Shown one piece after another: positions 8,989 through 16,783 of a DNA stretch of 64,000 nucleotides. Within the stretch, counting starts at the first letter, position 1, and every line of letters begins with the position of its first letter. A program made the position numbers and the translations under genes. Origin of the DNA: Corynebacterium tuberculostearicum (GTDB lineage: Bacteria; Actinomycetota; Actinomycetes; Mycobacteriales; Mycobacteriaceae); contig NZ_CP073092.1 in assembly GCF_030506365.1 (NCBI RefSeq), positions 2,046,001-2,110,000 on the forward strand, read 5' to 3'. The notes beneath the pieces are model-generated. The model was given only the letters and a program-made list of their open reading frames with translations. It ran no database searches and was not told where the DNA came from.

Positions 8989-9823
8989 CCCAACGGTTGT
9001 CGCTCGTAATCTCAAGAAGTCTTACTACCTTAATCGCTCCGGTTCTGAGCATGTTTTATCCAAAAAACTTTCGAAGCATACTGTGGAAGCAGTAAAAGAC
9101 GTTAGCTTTGTAGCTTATTCTGGAGAATCGATCGGCATCCTGGGTAAAAACGGCTCCGGGAAGTCAACCCTTCTACGAATGATTGCTGGGTCATCAAAGC
9201 CCGATTCCGGCGACGTGTTTGTTTCCTCCCAGCCCACCTTGCTCGGCGTCGGGGCGGCTCTCCAATCAAATTTAAGCGGTCGCCAAAATATCAATTTAGG
9301 ACTCTTGGCAATGGGGCTAACCCCAGCGGAATCTTCGAAGCTCGTGGATCCGATCATCGATTGGGCGGATCTCCGATCCGCAATCGATCGTCCCTTAAAG
9401 ACTTATTCGTCGGGCATGAAATCTCGCCTGACTTTTGCGATCTCTACAGCAGTTCGGCGCGAGCTACTACTAATTGACGAAGCCCTTTCCACCGGAGATT
9501 CCACGTTCAAAGCTAAGGCTAAGGATCGTATGGACGAGTTTCTCGCTGGATCCGGAACAGTCTTTCTCGTATCTCATGGTGCCGCGACAATTCAAACGCA
9601 CTGCACTCGTGCCATATGGCTGCACGAAGGCGACATGATTGCTGACGGAGATGCGGAAACTGTAACTACAACTTACCGTGTCTGGGGAAATAGAGTTAGT
9701 ACGGGAAAACTTGAAGAAGCTGACCGCATCATCAAGCGGCAGCGGAAGGCGTTTAAACCGCACAAAATCCTACTGGATTCTGAGGCCGCAAAGTTTTTGA
9801 CTCATTCATCTTCCCCTCAGTAG
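8978..9823 (+). CDS. Polysaccharide-export ABC transporter ATP-binding protein
   Basis: The 281-residue partner of the permease has Walker A GKNGSGKST (56-64), signature YSSGMKSRL, Walker B ELLLIDEAL and a switch histidine in FLVSHG, the pattern of Wzt/TagH ATPases. There is only a short C-terminal tail, so no Wzt-type sugar-binding domain. The start is a TTG at 8978 with GAGGAAAGG 8 nt upstream, overlapping the permease gene by 11 bp; longer in-frame starts have no such site. The lack of a polymer-recognition domain suggests export is not gated by a capped chain end, unlike O9a-type systems. The 3' end overlaps the convergent glycosyltransferase gene by 18 bp. Confidence 0.92.
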   Translation: MSNNPTVVARNLKKSYYLNRSGSEHVLSKKLSKHTVEAVKDVSFVAYSGESIGILGKNGSGKSTLLRMIAGSSKPDSGDVFVSSQPTLLGVGAALQSNLSGRQNINLGLLAMGLTPAESSKLVDPIIDWADLRSAIDRPLKTYSSGMKSRLTFAISTAVRRELLLIDEALSTGDSTFKAKAKDRMDEFLAGSGTVFLVSHGAATIQTHCTRAIWLHEGDMIADGDAETVTTTYRVWGNRVSTGKLEEADRIIKRQRKAFKPHKILLDSEAAKFLTHSSSPQ

Positions 9824-11353
9824 CTCTAAGTACAGCCCCTCCAAGATGTGCGCATTCCGCTCCCATGATCGCTTCTTGGCCCATTCTTCAAGCTCCCGAG
9901 GATTCACGCTGAGTTCCCCCTGCCGGACTAAATCAACTGATTTGGCAAGCGCGGAGGGGTTATCCGGTTCAACTTCAACCATTAATCCACCGGTGATTTC
10001 CTTTAACGCTGGTAGGTCAGTTCCGATTACCGGTACCCCGCAGGCCATAGCCTGTAGCGGCTTAAGCGGAGTGACCTTCCTACAAACTTCAACGTCTCGC
10101 CGCGGTACCACGAACACATCCAAAGCAGCGTACCAAAGGTGAATATCAGAGGCCGGCTGCTTACCAGCGAAGACAACCCGATCGTTCAATTCAAGCTCAT
10201 CGACCAAGTCTTCAAGCCCTGGTCGAGCCACTCCATCTCCTACGATAATGAGAGTTGCGTCTGAAATCTCCTCCATCGCAGTTATAGCAATGTCCAGCCC
10301 TTCGTAATCCACGACTGAGGTAATTGCACCGATTAAGAACTCGTCGCCTAGGCCCAATCGTTTTCGGGCGTGTGTTTTGTCAATATGAGTTTTAAGCTGA
10401 TTGGCTTCCAAAGCGTTCGGAACGACCTTGATTTTCGATTCTGGAACGCCTCGACGCGTTAGGTCCCCTTTCGACACCTCACTTAACGCTATTACTTGAT
10501 TTGCAGCCATCATCGCCGCTGTTTCGGCCTGGCGCGCTAATTCAAAAAACTCCGAGCTGCGGCGTTTTTCTGGGTCTGGTGACTGCGAAGCCCACGTGCT
10601 CTCGGGCTCGCCTCGGACCTCATAGATCCATGGGACGTCAAGTAGAGCGGCTGCGCGAGCCACCACGCGTGCGTTTGTGTACGGGGTGGTGGTGTGAAGT
10701 ATGTTTACTTGCTTTTCCCTCGCGAGTCTTACCAGTTGGCGTACGGCCAGATCCTCCTGGCGAGTGATAGAAAACGGAGCAAATACGGAGCCCAACACGA
10801 AATATTCGAGACCATCGTTGACAAAATATGGACCATGATGGAATCTACCGATATTCTCTGGATATCCGTAGCGCGTACAAGCAAACGCTTCTACTCCCCT
10901 TGCCCTTAAACTCTTGAATAGTGCTTTAGACCGAAGCGTGTATCCAGATTGGGTATAGGGCAATGCATTCGTGAAATGAAACAGTACCCGCGGGGCGGCT
11001 GCGCTACCGCTGCGTTCAACTGCTCCCTCAAAGCATTCAACTGACTGGAGTTGCAGAAGTTTCCCGCGGAGATATCTCTCAAACGAAAACGTCAATGGCC
11101 TAAGGAATCGCGACTTTTTCAGCTGTTTTATCGCCCTACTCAATTCCCCGGCCTTGGCGGTCTCGTACCCAGGGCTCCTCATTGCCGAAAGTACAAAGTG
11201 CGCCCCCTTCACACATGCTCGGGCTACCTTGGACTCTGAGTTTAGGCGCACGAATTCAACCATTTGATTCGAAAATCGCACAGGATCCTGTACAAGGCCC
11301 ACAACATTGATGGACCAAAATTTGATGACCGAGCGACCAATTCCAGCAGGCAT
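9806..11353 (-). CDS. GT4-family glycosyltransferase
   Basis: The 515-residue protein has an N-terminal extension of about 110 residues before the GT-B domain begins at APRVLFHFTNALPYTQSGYT. The C-terminal Rossmann half has LIIVGDGVARPGLEDLV and KPLQAMACGVPVIGTDLP, the GT4 donor site. It follows the other GT4 gene by 2 bp, so the two form one leftward unit starting near 12.7 kb. Probably a cytoplasmic sugar transferase for the polymer repeat or linkage unit; donor unknown. Confidence 0.87.
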   Translation of the reverse strand: MPAGIGRSVIKFWSINVVGLVQDPVRFSNQMVEFVRLNSESKVARACVKGAHFVLSAMRSPGYETAKAGELSRAIKQLKKSRFLRPLTFSFERYLRGKLLQLQSVECFEGAVERSGSAAAPRVLFHFTNALPYTQSGYTLRSKALFKSLRARGVEAFACTRYGYPENIGRFHHGPYFVNDGLEYFVLGSVFAPFSITRQEDLAVRQLVRLAREKQVNILHTTTPYTNARVVARAAALLDVPWIYEVRGEPESTWASQSPDPEKRRSSEFFELARQAETAAMMAANQVIALSEVSKGDLTRRGVPESKIKVVPNALEANQLKTHIDKTHARKRLGLGDEFLIGAITSVVDYEGLDIAITAMEEISDATLIIVGDGVARPGLEDLVDELELNDRVVFAGKQPASDIHLWYAALDVFVVPRRDVEVCRKVTPLKPLQAMACGVPVIGTDLPALKEITGGLMVEVEPDNPSALAKSVDLVRQGELSVNPRELEEWAKKRSWERNAHILEGLYLELLRGR

Positions 11354-11355
11354 GC

Positions 11356-12654
11356 TTATGGCTCCATCTGCTTCAAGAACTTAGCAATCAAGCCGGGCAC
11401 AACGTTGTTCCGTTCGTTCTCAACCCAATGTCGAGCTCTTTCGCTCGCCTTGAGAGATAATTCGCCCTGAGCTAAGGCACACCATAGGTTCGCTAGAGCT
11501 TCCGGCGACTCGGGAGGAACCGCATAACCGGCTTCCAACGACTCGATCAACCTGACTGATTCCCCGGCTACAACACCTGTAATTGGCACCCCATACTCCA
11601 TGAGCTCGAACAGTTTAGAGGGAACAGTTCTTTCTAATGGCTTCCAATCAGTTAAATGGACAAGCGCGGTATCTGCCCAGTCGTAATAGTCTGAGATGGA
11701 GTCAGCTGACTTCCGCTTAATGAAAGCTGCGGGAACTTTTCTTTGCTTTGCGTAGTCTTTCACTGACATGCGAGCATCTCCTGCGCCCACGAACTGTAGC
11801 TCAATCGGCACTCCGCGATCCGCCGCGATCACCGCTGCATCAATCACGTTTTGAAGTCGTTGAGCGCGACCTATAGTGCCGGCATATAGCACCTTTAGAG
11901 GTCCTTCCCCTGAGTCTGGAGCCTTCTTCTGCCCCAATCCCCCTCGGGGAAAAACATTCCGGATGGTGACCATATTGCTCAAAAGTTTTGAGTTCTTCCG
12001 CAACTGAGGTCGACTCTGAAAATCTAACTTCAAATCATCTGCTGTGAAAATGACACCATGGGCTTTCCCCAAGACATAATAAAGTGTCCTAGCAACCACA
12101 AAACTAACGAACTGAATCGGCCCTCTACTCAAGATTTTTTGCTTTAGCGAGGCACTCTTGACCCCCTTATTCCACTCACTTGAATAGGCTAAGAGGTCAG
12201 GCCAGGCGTCCCTTAAGTCGATAGCCAATTTCGCCCCTGAGATTTTAGCTGCTGCAAAGGCGACCACGGCGGTTGGCAAAGCCGGCACTGTACCTATAAC
12301 CAAGTCAGGCTTCCAAGATTTCCGAATTCCGAACTCAACTATTACTGCGTAGAGAGACCCCAGAGCGATGCCCGCTTGACCGATCGCACGCTGGATCAAT
12401 GAGCCACCACACGGGATAAACCCACTCCGGATGACTAAATCTACAGCGTTACTCTTTGCTACCTCCGTTCGAGGATGGAAGAGAGACGCGCTCCACCAAT
12501 GACTCATAGAGGTTCGTCGAACAGATGCCGGCGGAGGAGCAACAACCCTGACCTCGTGGTCTTGAGATTTTAGAATACTAGCGATCCATTCCCAGCGACG
12601 CTGCGGCACGTTACTCTCTGGCGACCAATACTGCGAAATGATGAGGATCCGCAA
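11356..12654 (-). CDS. GT4-family glycosyltransferase (WbuB-like)
   Basis: The 432-residue protein begins MRILIISQYWSPESNVPQRR, the typical opening of WbuB/WcaI-type GT4 enzymes that modify polyprenyl-linked sugars. The donor domain is marked by KVLYAGTIGRAQRLQNVIDA and by TVPSKLFELMEYGVPI. One hydrophobic segment around residues 170-195 may associate with the membrane. It is the first gene of a two-gene leftward operon, starting about 290 bp from tRNA-Asn on the opposite strand. Likely an early or linkage-unit transferase; exact specificity cannot be read from sequence. Confidence 0.88.
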   Translation of the reverse strand: MRILIISQYWSPESNVPQRRWEWIASILKSQDHEVRVVAPPPASVRRTSMSHWWSASLFHPRTEVAKSNAVDLVIRSGFIPCGGSLIQRAIGQAGIALGSLYAVIVEFGIRKSWKPDLVIGTVPALPTAVVAFAAAKISGAKLAIDLRDAWPDLLAYSSEWNKGVKSASLKQKILSRGPIQFVSFVVARTLYYVLGKAHGVIFTADDLKLDFQSRPQLRKNSKLLSNMVTIRNVFPRGGLGQKKAPDSGEGPLKVLYAGTIGRAQRLQNVIDAAVIAADRGVPIELQFVGAGDARMSVKDYAKQRKVPAAFIKRKSADSISDYYDWADTALVHLTDWKPLERTVPSKLFELMEYGVPITGVVAGESVRLIESLEAGYAVPPESPEALANLWCALAQGELSLKASERARHWVENERNNVVPGLIAKFLKQMEP

Positions 12655-12802
12655 TTTTCTCTCTTTCGTTAGTACTAAATCCGTCGCTCTCTAGCGCCAA
12701 CAGCATACTGGGCCGCTATTCCTAGATTACTGGTTCCCATAGAACTAGTCTTCTTACCTACCATTTTTACACAGGGGCCCCAGTGTGTGGAGTCCTGGCC
12801 CT

Positions 12803-12886
12803 TTCCTGCCGCGTTCCCGCCACATACGAACAACAAATTCAGCCATTTTGCCGCTGTGTACTGCTAATTTGTTGAAACGGCAGGAA
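12803..12886. repeat. Nested inverted repeats upstream of tRNA-Asn
   Basis: Two perfect 9-bp inverted repeats are nested. The outer pair is TTCCTGCCG (12803-12811) and CGGCAGGAA (12878-12886). The inner pair is CAACAAATT (12831-12839) and AATTTGTTG (12866-12874). The right arms lie side by side while the left arms are 19 nt apart. The inner right arm contains the putative -35 box of the tRNA promoter. It could be an operator, a folded RNA or the scar of a mobile element. Confidence 0.5.
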
Positions 12887-12897
12887 CCCTATATAGT
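12869..12897 (+). promoter_or_regulatory. Probable promoter of tRNA-Asn
   Basis: TTGTTG (12869-12874) and TATAGT (12892-12897) are separated by 17 nt and lie about 48 nt before the tRNA. This is a plausible vegetative sigma-factor promoter; no other rightward gene is close. Confidence 0.5.
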
Positions 12898-12944
12898 TAT
12901 TTCTCGTTGCACAGAGAACACAAAGTTCGCCGTACAACGAATAT

Positions 12945-13017
12945 TCCTCCATAGCTCAGTTGGCAGAGCATTCGACTGTTAATCGAAGGGTCACTGGTTC
13001 GAGCCCAGTTGGAGGAG
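12945..13017 (+). tRNA. tRNA-Asn (anticodon GTT)
   Basis: A 73-nt cloverleaf: acceptor stem TCCTCCA/TGGAGGA, D arm GCTC/GAGC, anticodon stem TTCGA/TCGAA with loop CTGTTAA giving GTT at 12978-12980, T arm ACTGG/CCAGT with loop TTCGAGC, discriminator G. The 3' CCA is not encoded. It sits at the edge of the low-G+C polysaccharide locus, a common place for acquired DNA, but I see no second copy of its 3' end in the window. Confidence 0.97.
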
Positions 13018-13022
13018 CAAAT

Positions 13023-13051
13023 AGCCTGGTGGAGTTATCCATCAGGCTTTT
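13023..13051 (+). terminator. Terminator of tRNA-Asn
   Basis: AGCCTGGTGG and CCATCAGGCT form an imperfect stem around AGTTAT, followed by TTTA. It begins 6 nt after the tRNA. Confidence 0.7.
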
Positions 13052-13091
13052 ACTTTTAGCTTGCTTCTCTCTAGGAATCCTCTCACTTCTC

Positions 13092-13987
13092 ATGCTCACC
13101 CGCCGCGATAATTTCTCTCCTCATCATAAGTTCGATTCATTGCTGGACTTTTACTCATCCTTCCCCCCCCCCTTGACGGGGTTTCCACGATTGGATACGG
13201 CCAAGGAGAGCTCGATATCAAAGTCGTTAACCGCGGTTCGGATACTACTCTCGTCTTATTCCACGCAGCTATCTACCGGCGAAAAGTCAAACACTACCCA
13301 CTTTTTTCGGGACAACGGATCACCCGCGATCTGAATGCTAATCTCATATTTGTCTCCGATCCTTCTCTGGCCCTCGGATTAGATCTCGGCTGGTTTGCTG
13401 GTAGCCGAACTCAGTGGTTACAAGCTGATCTCCCGGGGATATTGCGGCATGTCTCATATGCATTTGGATGGGACCAGAAAATGATATTTTTTGGTGCTTC
13501 AGGAGGAGGTTTCGCGTCCCTCTATTATTCTTGGCATTTCCCTGGTTCTACAGCCATTGCCGTAAACCCACAGACGAATATCGCCGAATACACCTCTGAT
13601 CCGGTCGAAACATACGCCAATATTGCCTGGGATGTTCCCGACATTGAATCTTCACCAATTACTTTTGATTTGCGGTCTTTATACTCTCATGGCTTTCCCA
13701 ACCGCGTTATCTTCCTCCAAAATACCTTCGACGGACTGCACAGAGACAGGCACCTGGCACCGTGGTTACGGGCGACCCCCGCACCCGACAAAAATATGTG
13801 GCTATTAATGGGCCGCTGGGGGCGCGGTCACACCCCTCCTGAATCCGCTCTCCTGAAGCAGGTCTTAGAAGCTTCTGTCTCGCCGTCCACGTCTCCGTTG
13901 GAAACGCTGGGGTTCGAACAGGCTCCGCCCAGAAATAGGCCTAAAACTTGGCACAAAGCTCTGAAACAAAACGGCTCGACCTCATAG
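13092..13987 (+). pseudogene. Alpha/beta-hydrolase-like gene, out of frame at a C10 tract
   Basis: From an ATG at 13092 the frame reads MLTRRDNFSPHHKFDSLLDF up to ten consecutive C residues (13163-13172), then enters nonsense ending at 13334. The next frame continues the protein as LDGVSTIGYGQGELDIKVVN to the stop at 13985-13987. One more C, or two fewer, joins both halves into a 298-residue protein. The product has a nucleophile elbow GASGG (Ser about 137) and a late GRGHT histidine, as in esterases of the alpha/beta-hydrolase fold. No good ribosome site precedes the ATG, so the start is uncertain. The long open frame on both sides argues that the gene is recently or reversibly inactivated. 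A sequencing error in the run is possible. Confidence 0.72.
13163..13172 (+). repeat. Homopolymer of ten C residues inside a coding region
   Basis: Ten uninterrupted C residues form the point at which the two frames of the hydrolase-like gene meet. Such runs slip during replication in other bacteria and switch genes on and off; 8 or 11 residues would restore the frame here. Confidence 0.85.
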
Positions 13988-14811
13988 CCGGTCTAAGGCT
14001 CCGTTTCCTGAGAAATAGAATCGTCAAGTGCCAACTTGGCTGCTTTCCTAAATCCGGCAATCCAGCACTCTAATTCCCGATTCTGGGAACCTCGTTCCTA
14101 TACTGATTCGACTGGGTAAATATCACATACTCACTAATGATATAAACAGGTCTGAAATCTTACACAGTGGCATCCCTCGCCATAAAACGGCTGGCTGGGA
14201 GCCGGATCATTAAAGCAGTTAAAGAAGCCGCTCGGCGGTGTTTCTTCTAGTCTCGAGCGTTCCATTAAGGATGCTGCTGATTTCCAAACCCGTCAGGGGC
14301 GACGACGAAACTGCAACTGGTGACCAGGGTTTTGCGCCGGCCGAAAGATTTTGCACCGAAGAGGTACTAACCTAAATTGAACTAAACCAAATCTGCATAA
14401 ATCGAGCAGACATTTCTGTTAGCGTTTCCGATATCAGAAATAAAGTCGGCAACGCCTTGTCTGCACGGGGGACACGAGCTATCTCCACCGATTTTCTGTA
14501 AATCCTGGCTACGGCGCCAGATACATCTTCGGAGTAGGAGTGGGGCTCACAGGAACGAGAAAAAGGCCGTTAGGTTTGTAACAGGTTGCTAACTCACACG
14601 GCCGACTACTGTTGCAGATGCTTTCGCCGTTATCTAAAGCTGCGCAGCAGCTGATTTGTTGTTCGAGTTTTCTCTCCGCAAGGAAAGCGCTCCCTGTACT
14701 AGGCAGATCAGGCAAAGGCATTGAGAGCACGTCCGAAAGAAATACCACCACGCTTCAGATGTGACCCAGGTCAGCCGGCGATATGTTGGCAGGGTCGACA
14801 AATAGTAATAG
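13988..14811. other. Long A+T-richer gap without a convincing intact gene
   Basis: No well-supported gene was found in these 820 bp. A weak hairpin lies at 14222-14247. A 28-bp imperfect dyad (TTTCTGTTAGCG, 4 nt, CGATATCAGAAA) spans 14413-14440. A stretch on the minus strand ending at a stop at 13993-13995 reads like the last ~35 codons of a gene (ECWIAGFRKAAKLALDD), but stops interrupt it further up. The gap looks like decayed DNA at the boundary between the acquired locus and the core. Confidence 0.45.
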
Positions 14812-15477
14812 CTATTCTCCGTAGCGGCGCCCCACGTGAACGTCTACGCCACCAAAGAGGCTGTAGCAGTTGACGATGATTTCGGGTGCGTCCACTGGAA
14901 GGTCATTCGGATGTATGGCGCCGTGCTCGACCTTCAGGTCATGCCCACCAAAAAGGCCAAAGCCACCCACGCGGACGCGGAAGCCCTCTGGGATGTAGAC
15001 ATCGGCACCACCGAAAACTCCTACCGCATTGATGGTGGTCGTGCGGTTACGAAGAGCCACGCCGGTCAGGTCAATGTCAACACCGCCGAAGGCGCCAATA
15101 GCTGTCAGGGTACGGGCTACTGCCCCGCCATTGACCGTGGAGCCACCGAAGATGCCCAGAGCCAGGGATTGCGGCTGTCCTACCGAAGGCTGAATCTGCT
15201 TCATCGCCTGCTCAACTTTGGCTATGGCGTTGGATTCTTGGTGGCCGGAGTAAGCTTTGGTGACCTGGCTATGGGCACCAAAGAGGACTTTTTCCGGGCT
15301 TTCCACAAGGTCAGCGAGGGGCTTGATCAGCTCGCCACGCGTTGTGGCGCTCTCACAATCGGCCGAACGCTTTTCAAATTCAGTGAGGTCAATCTGACCT
15401 GCCGACAGCGCATCCCCGAGGATGTCTGCGGCCTTCATACGCTCTTGGTGGTTACAACGGATCTCCAGCGGTTTCAT
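14812..15477 (-). CDS. DUF1707 domain protein with LiaF-like C-terminal region
   Basis: The 221-residue protein starts with IRCNHQERMKAADILGDAL, the DUF1707 domain (residues 4-56) common in actinobacteria. A linker follows, and then repeated short strands such as LALGIFGGSTVNGG, AIGAFGGVDIDLTG and GVFGGADVYIPEGF, which resemble the LiaF/YvqF beta-solenoid. Members of this kind are linked to cell-envelope stress, but no specific role is known here. The DUF1707 motif gives good family confidence. A -10-like TATTAT (15484-15489, minus strand) lies 6 nt before the ATG, so the message may be leaderless. Confidence 0.85.
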   Translation of the reverse strand: MKPLEIRCNHQERMKAADILGDALSAGQIDLTEFEKRSADCESATTRGELIKPLADLVESPEKVLFGAHSQVTKAYSGHQESNAIAKVEQAMKQIQPSVGQPQSLALGIFGGSTVNGGAVARTLTAIGAFGGVDIDLTGVALRNRTTTINAVGVFGGADVYIPEGFRVRVGGFGLFGGHDLKVEHGAIHPNDLPVDAPEIIVNCYSLFGGVDVHVGRRYGE

Positions 15478-15515
15478 ACTTTTATAATATCCGCTATAGC
15501 CACCATTCGCGCGGC

Positions 15516-16697
15516 TTATTCCTCACTTTGAGGGGACTTGGAGGTATCGATCTCCGGACGGAAGTCAGCTTCCCGCTCGCCAACTCCGGTTAGCTCGGCA
15601 ATAGCCGCTACAGCGCGCTGCGCACCCTTGCCATCGCCATAAGGGTTGACTGCGTTGGCCATGGCGTCGAATGCGGCGGCGTCGGAAAGCAAAAGCTTAG
15701 CCTCAGCCACGATGAGCTCACGGTTGGTGCCCACCAGCTTTACGGTGCCGGCAACGACGGCCTCGGGGCGCTCGGTGTTTTGGCGCATAACCAGGACTGG
15801 CTTGCCTAGCGCAGGAGCCTCCTCTTGGACTCCGCCGGAGTCGGTCAAGATGATGGTCGCGCGGTTTTGCAGCTGCGTGAACTGGTCATAAGGCAGCGGA
15901 TCCGTGATGATGATATTCGGCAGGTGCTCGACCTCCGGCAGGACGGCCTCGCGCACCTTCGGATTCAGGTGCAGCGGCAAGGCAAAGTTGATCTCTGGAT
16001 AGGCTTCTGCCAGATCCTTGACCGCGCCACCGATTTCCTTCATAGCCTCAAGGTTCTCGCGGCGATGGGTGGTAACTACGACAAGCCGCTTATCGGAATC
16101 TGCGGCTTCCTGCAGGGCAGGGTCCGCGAACTTCGTGTCCCACGAGGCTGCTTCCAAAAGCGCGTCAATGACGGTATTACCAGTGACCACGATGTCTTTG
16201 GAACGGACGTTCTCGCGGCGCAGGTTCTCCATCGAGCCTTCCGTTGGAGCCAGGTGCAGCTCAGCTACCTGGCCAATGAGCTTGCGGTTAGCTTCTTCGG
16301 GGAACGGCGAGTGGATATCCCCGGTGCGCAGGCCCGCTTCCAGGTGGACAATCTTTACACCGCGGTGGAATCCCGCGAGCGCTGCGGCCATGGCGGTAGA
16401 GGTATCGCCTTGGGAGATAATGACATCCGGCTGTTCTTCTTCAATAATGGAATCCAGACCCGCAATCGCGCGGGACACAATCTCATTGAGCCCCTGGCCC
16501 GGCTTCATAAGGCCGAGGTCATGCTTCGGGGAAATGCCAAACATGGTGTTGACCTGCTCCAGCATCTCTTTGTGCTGACCGGTAGAAACCGGAATGGATT
16601 CAAAGCGCTCATCATTATCCAGCGCCTTGATCACAGGGGCAACCTTGATAGCCTCCGGGCGGGTGCCATAGATGGTCATTACCTTGGGCTTAGTCAT
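15516..16697 (-). CDS. wecB: UDP-N-acetylglucosamine 2-epimerase (non-hydrolysing)
   Basis: It interconverts UDP-GlcNAc and UDP-ManNAc in the cytoplasm. The 393-residue protein has GTRPEAIK (11-18), GDTS (Asp98), the HLEAGLR region with Glu120, PFPEE (Glu134) and TTHRREN with His211, matching the catalytic residues of E. coli WecB (Asp95, Glu117, Glu131, His213). Together with wecC at 2.2-3.5 kb it completes the UDP-ManNAcA pathway. It lies in higher-G+C DNA outside the low-G+C block and could also serve cell-wall linkage units. It is about 40 bp from the DUF1707 gene, so they may be cotranscribed. Confidence 0.95.
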   Translation of the reverse strand: MTKPKVMTIYGTRPEAIKVAPVIKALDNDERFESIPVSTGQHKEMLEQVNTMFGISPKHDLGLMKPGQGLNEIVSRAIAGLDSIIEEEQPDVIISQGDTSTAMAAALAGFHRGVKIVHLEAGLRTGDIHSPFPEEANRKLIGQVAELHLAPTEGSMENLRRENVRSKDIVVTGNTVIDALLEAASWDTKFADPALQEAADSDKRLVVVTTHRRENLEAMKEIGGAVKDLAEAYPEINFALPLHLNPKVREAVLPEVEHLPNIIITDPLPYDQFTQLQNRATIILTDSGGVQEEAPALGKPVLVMRQNTERPEAVVAGTVKLVGTNRELIVAEAKLLLSDAAAFDAMANAVNPYGDGKGAQRAVAAIAELTGVGEREADFRPEIDTSKSPQSEE

Positions 16698-16783
16698 TAC
16701 TCATTTCCTTTTGGTTGATGGGGATACTTCTTTATTGAACCATGTGCGGGAGCGTTGTACCCCCACGCGGCTTGTTGGAATCG

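Noticed and set aside
12945..13017. tRNA-Asn as an occupied phage or island attachment site
   Set aside because: No integrase gene and no second copy of the tRNA 3' end were seen in the window.
12960..13334. An open frame that begins in the tRNA and runs past the C10 tract
   Set aside because: It starts inside tRNA-Asn and its end is the out-of-frame reading of the hydrolase-like gene.
14509..14751. An 80-codon minus-strand frame rich in Pro, Ser and Cys
   Set aside because: No ribosome site, no recognisable domain and no operon context; it may be a remnant, but I cannot support it as a gene.
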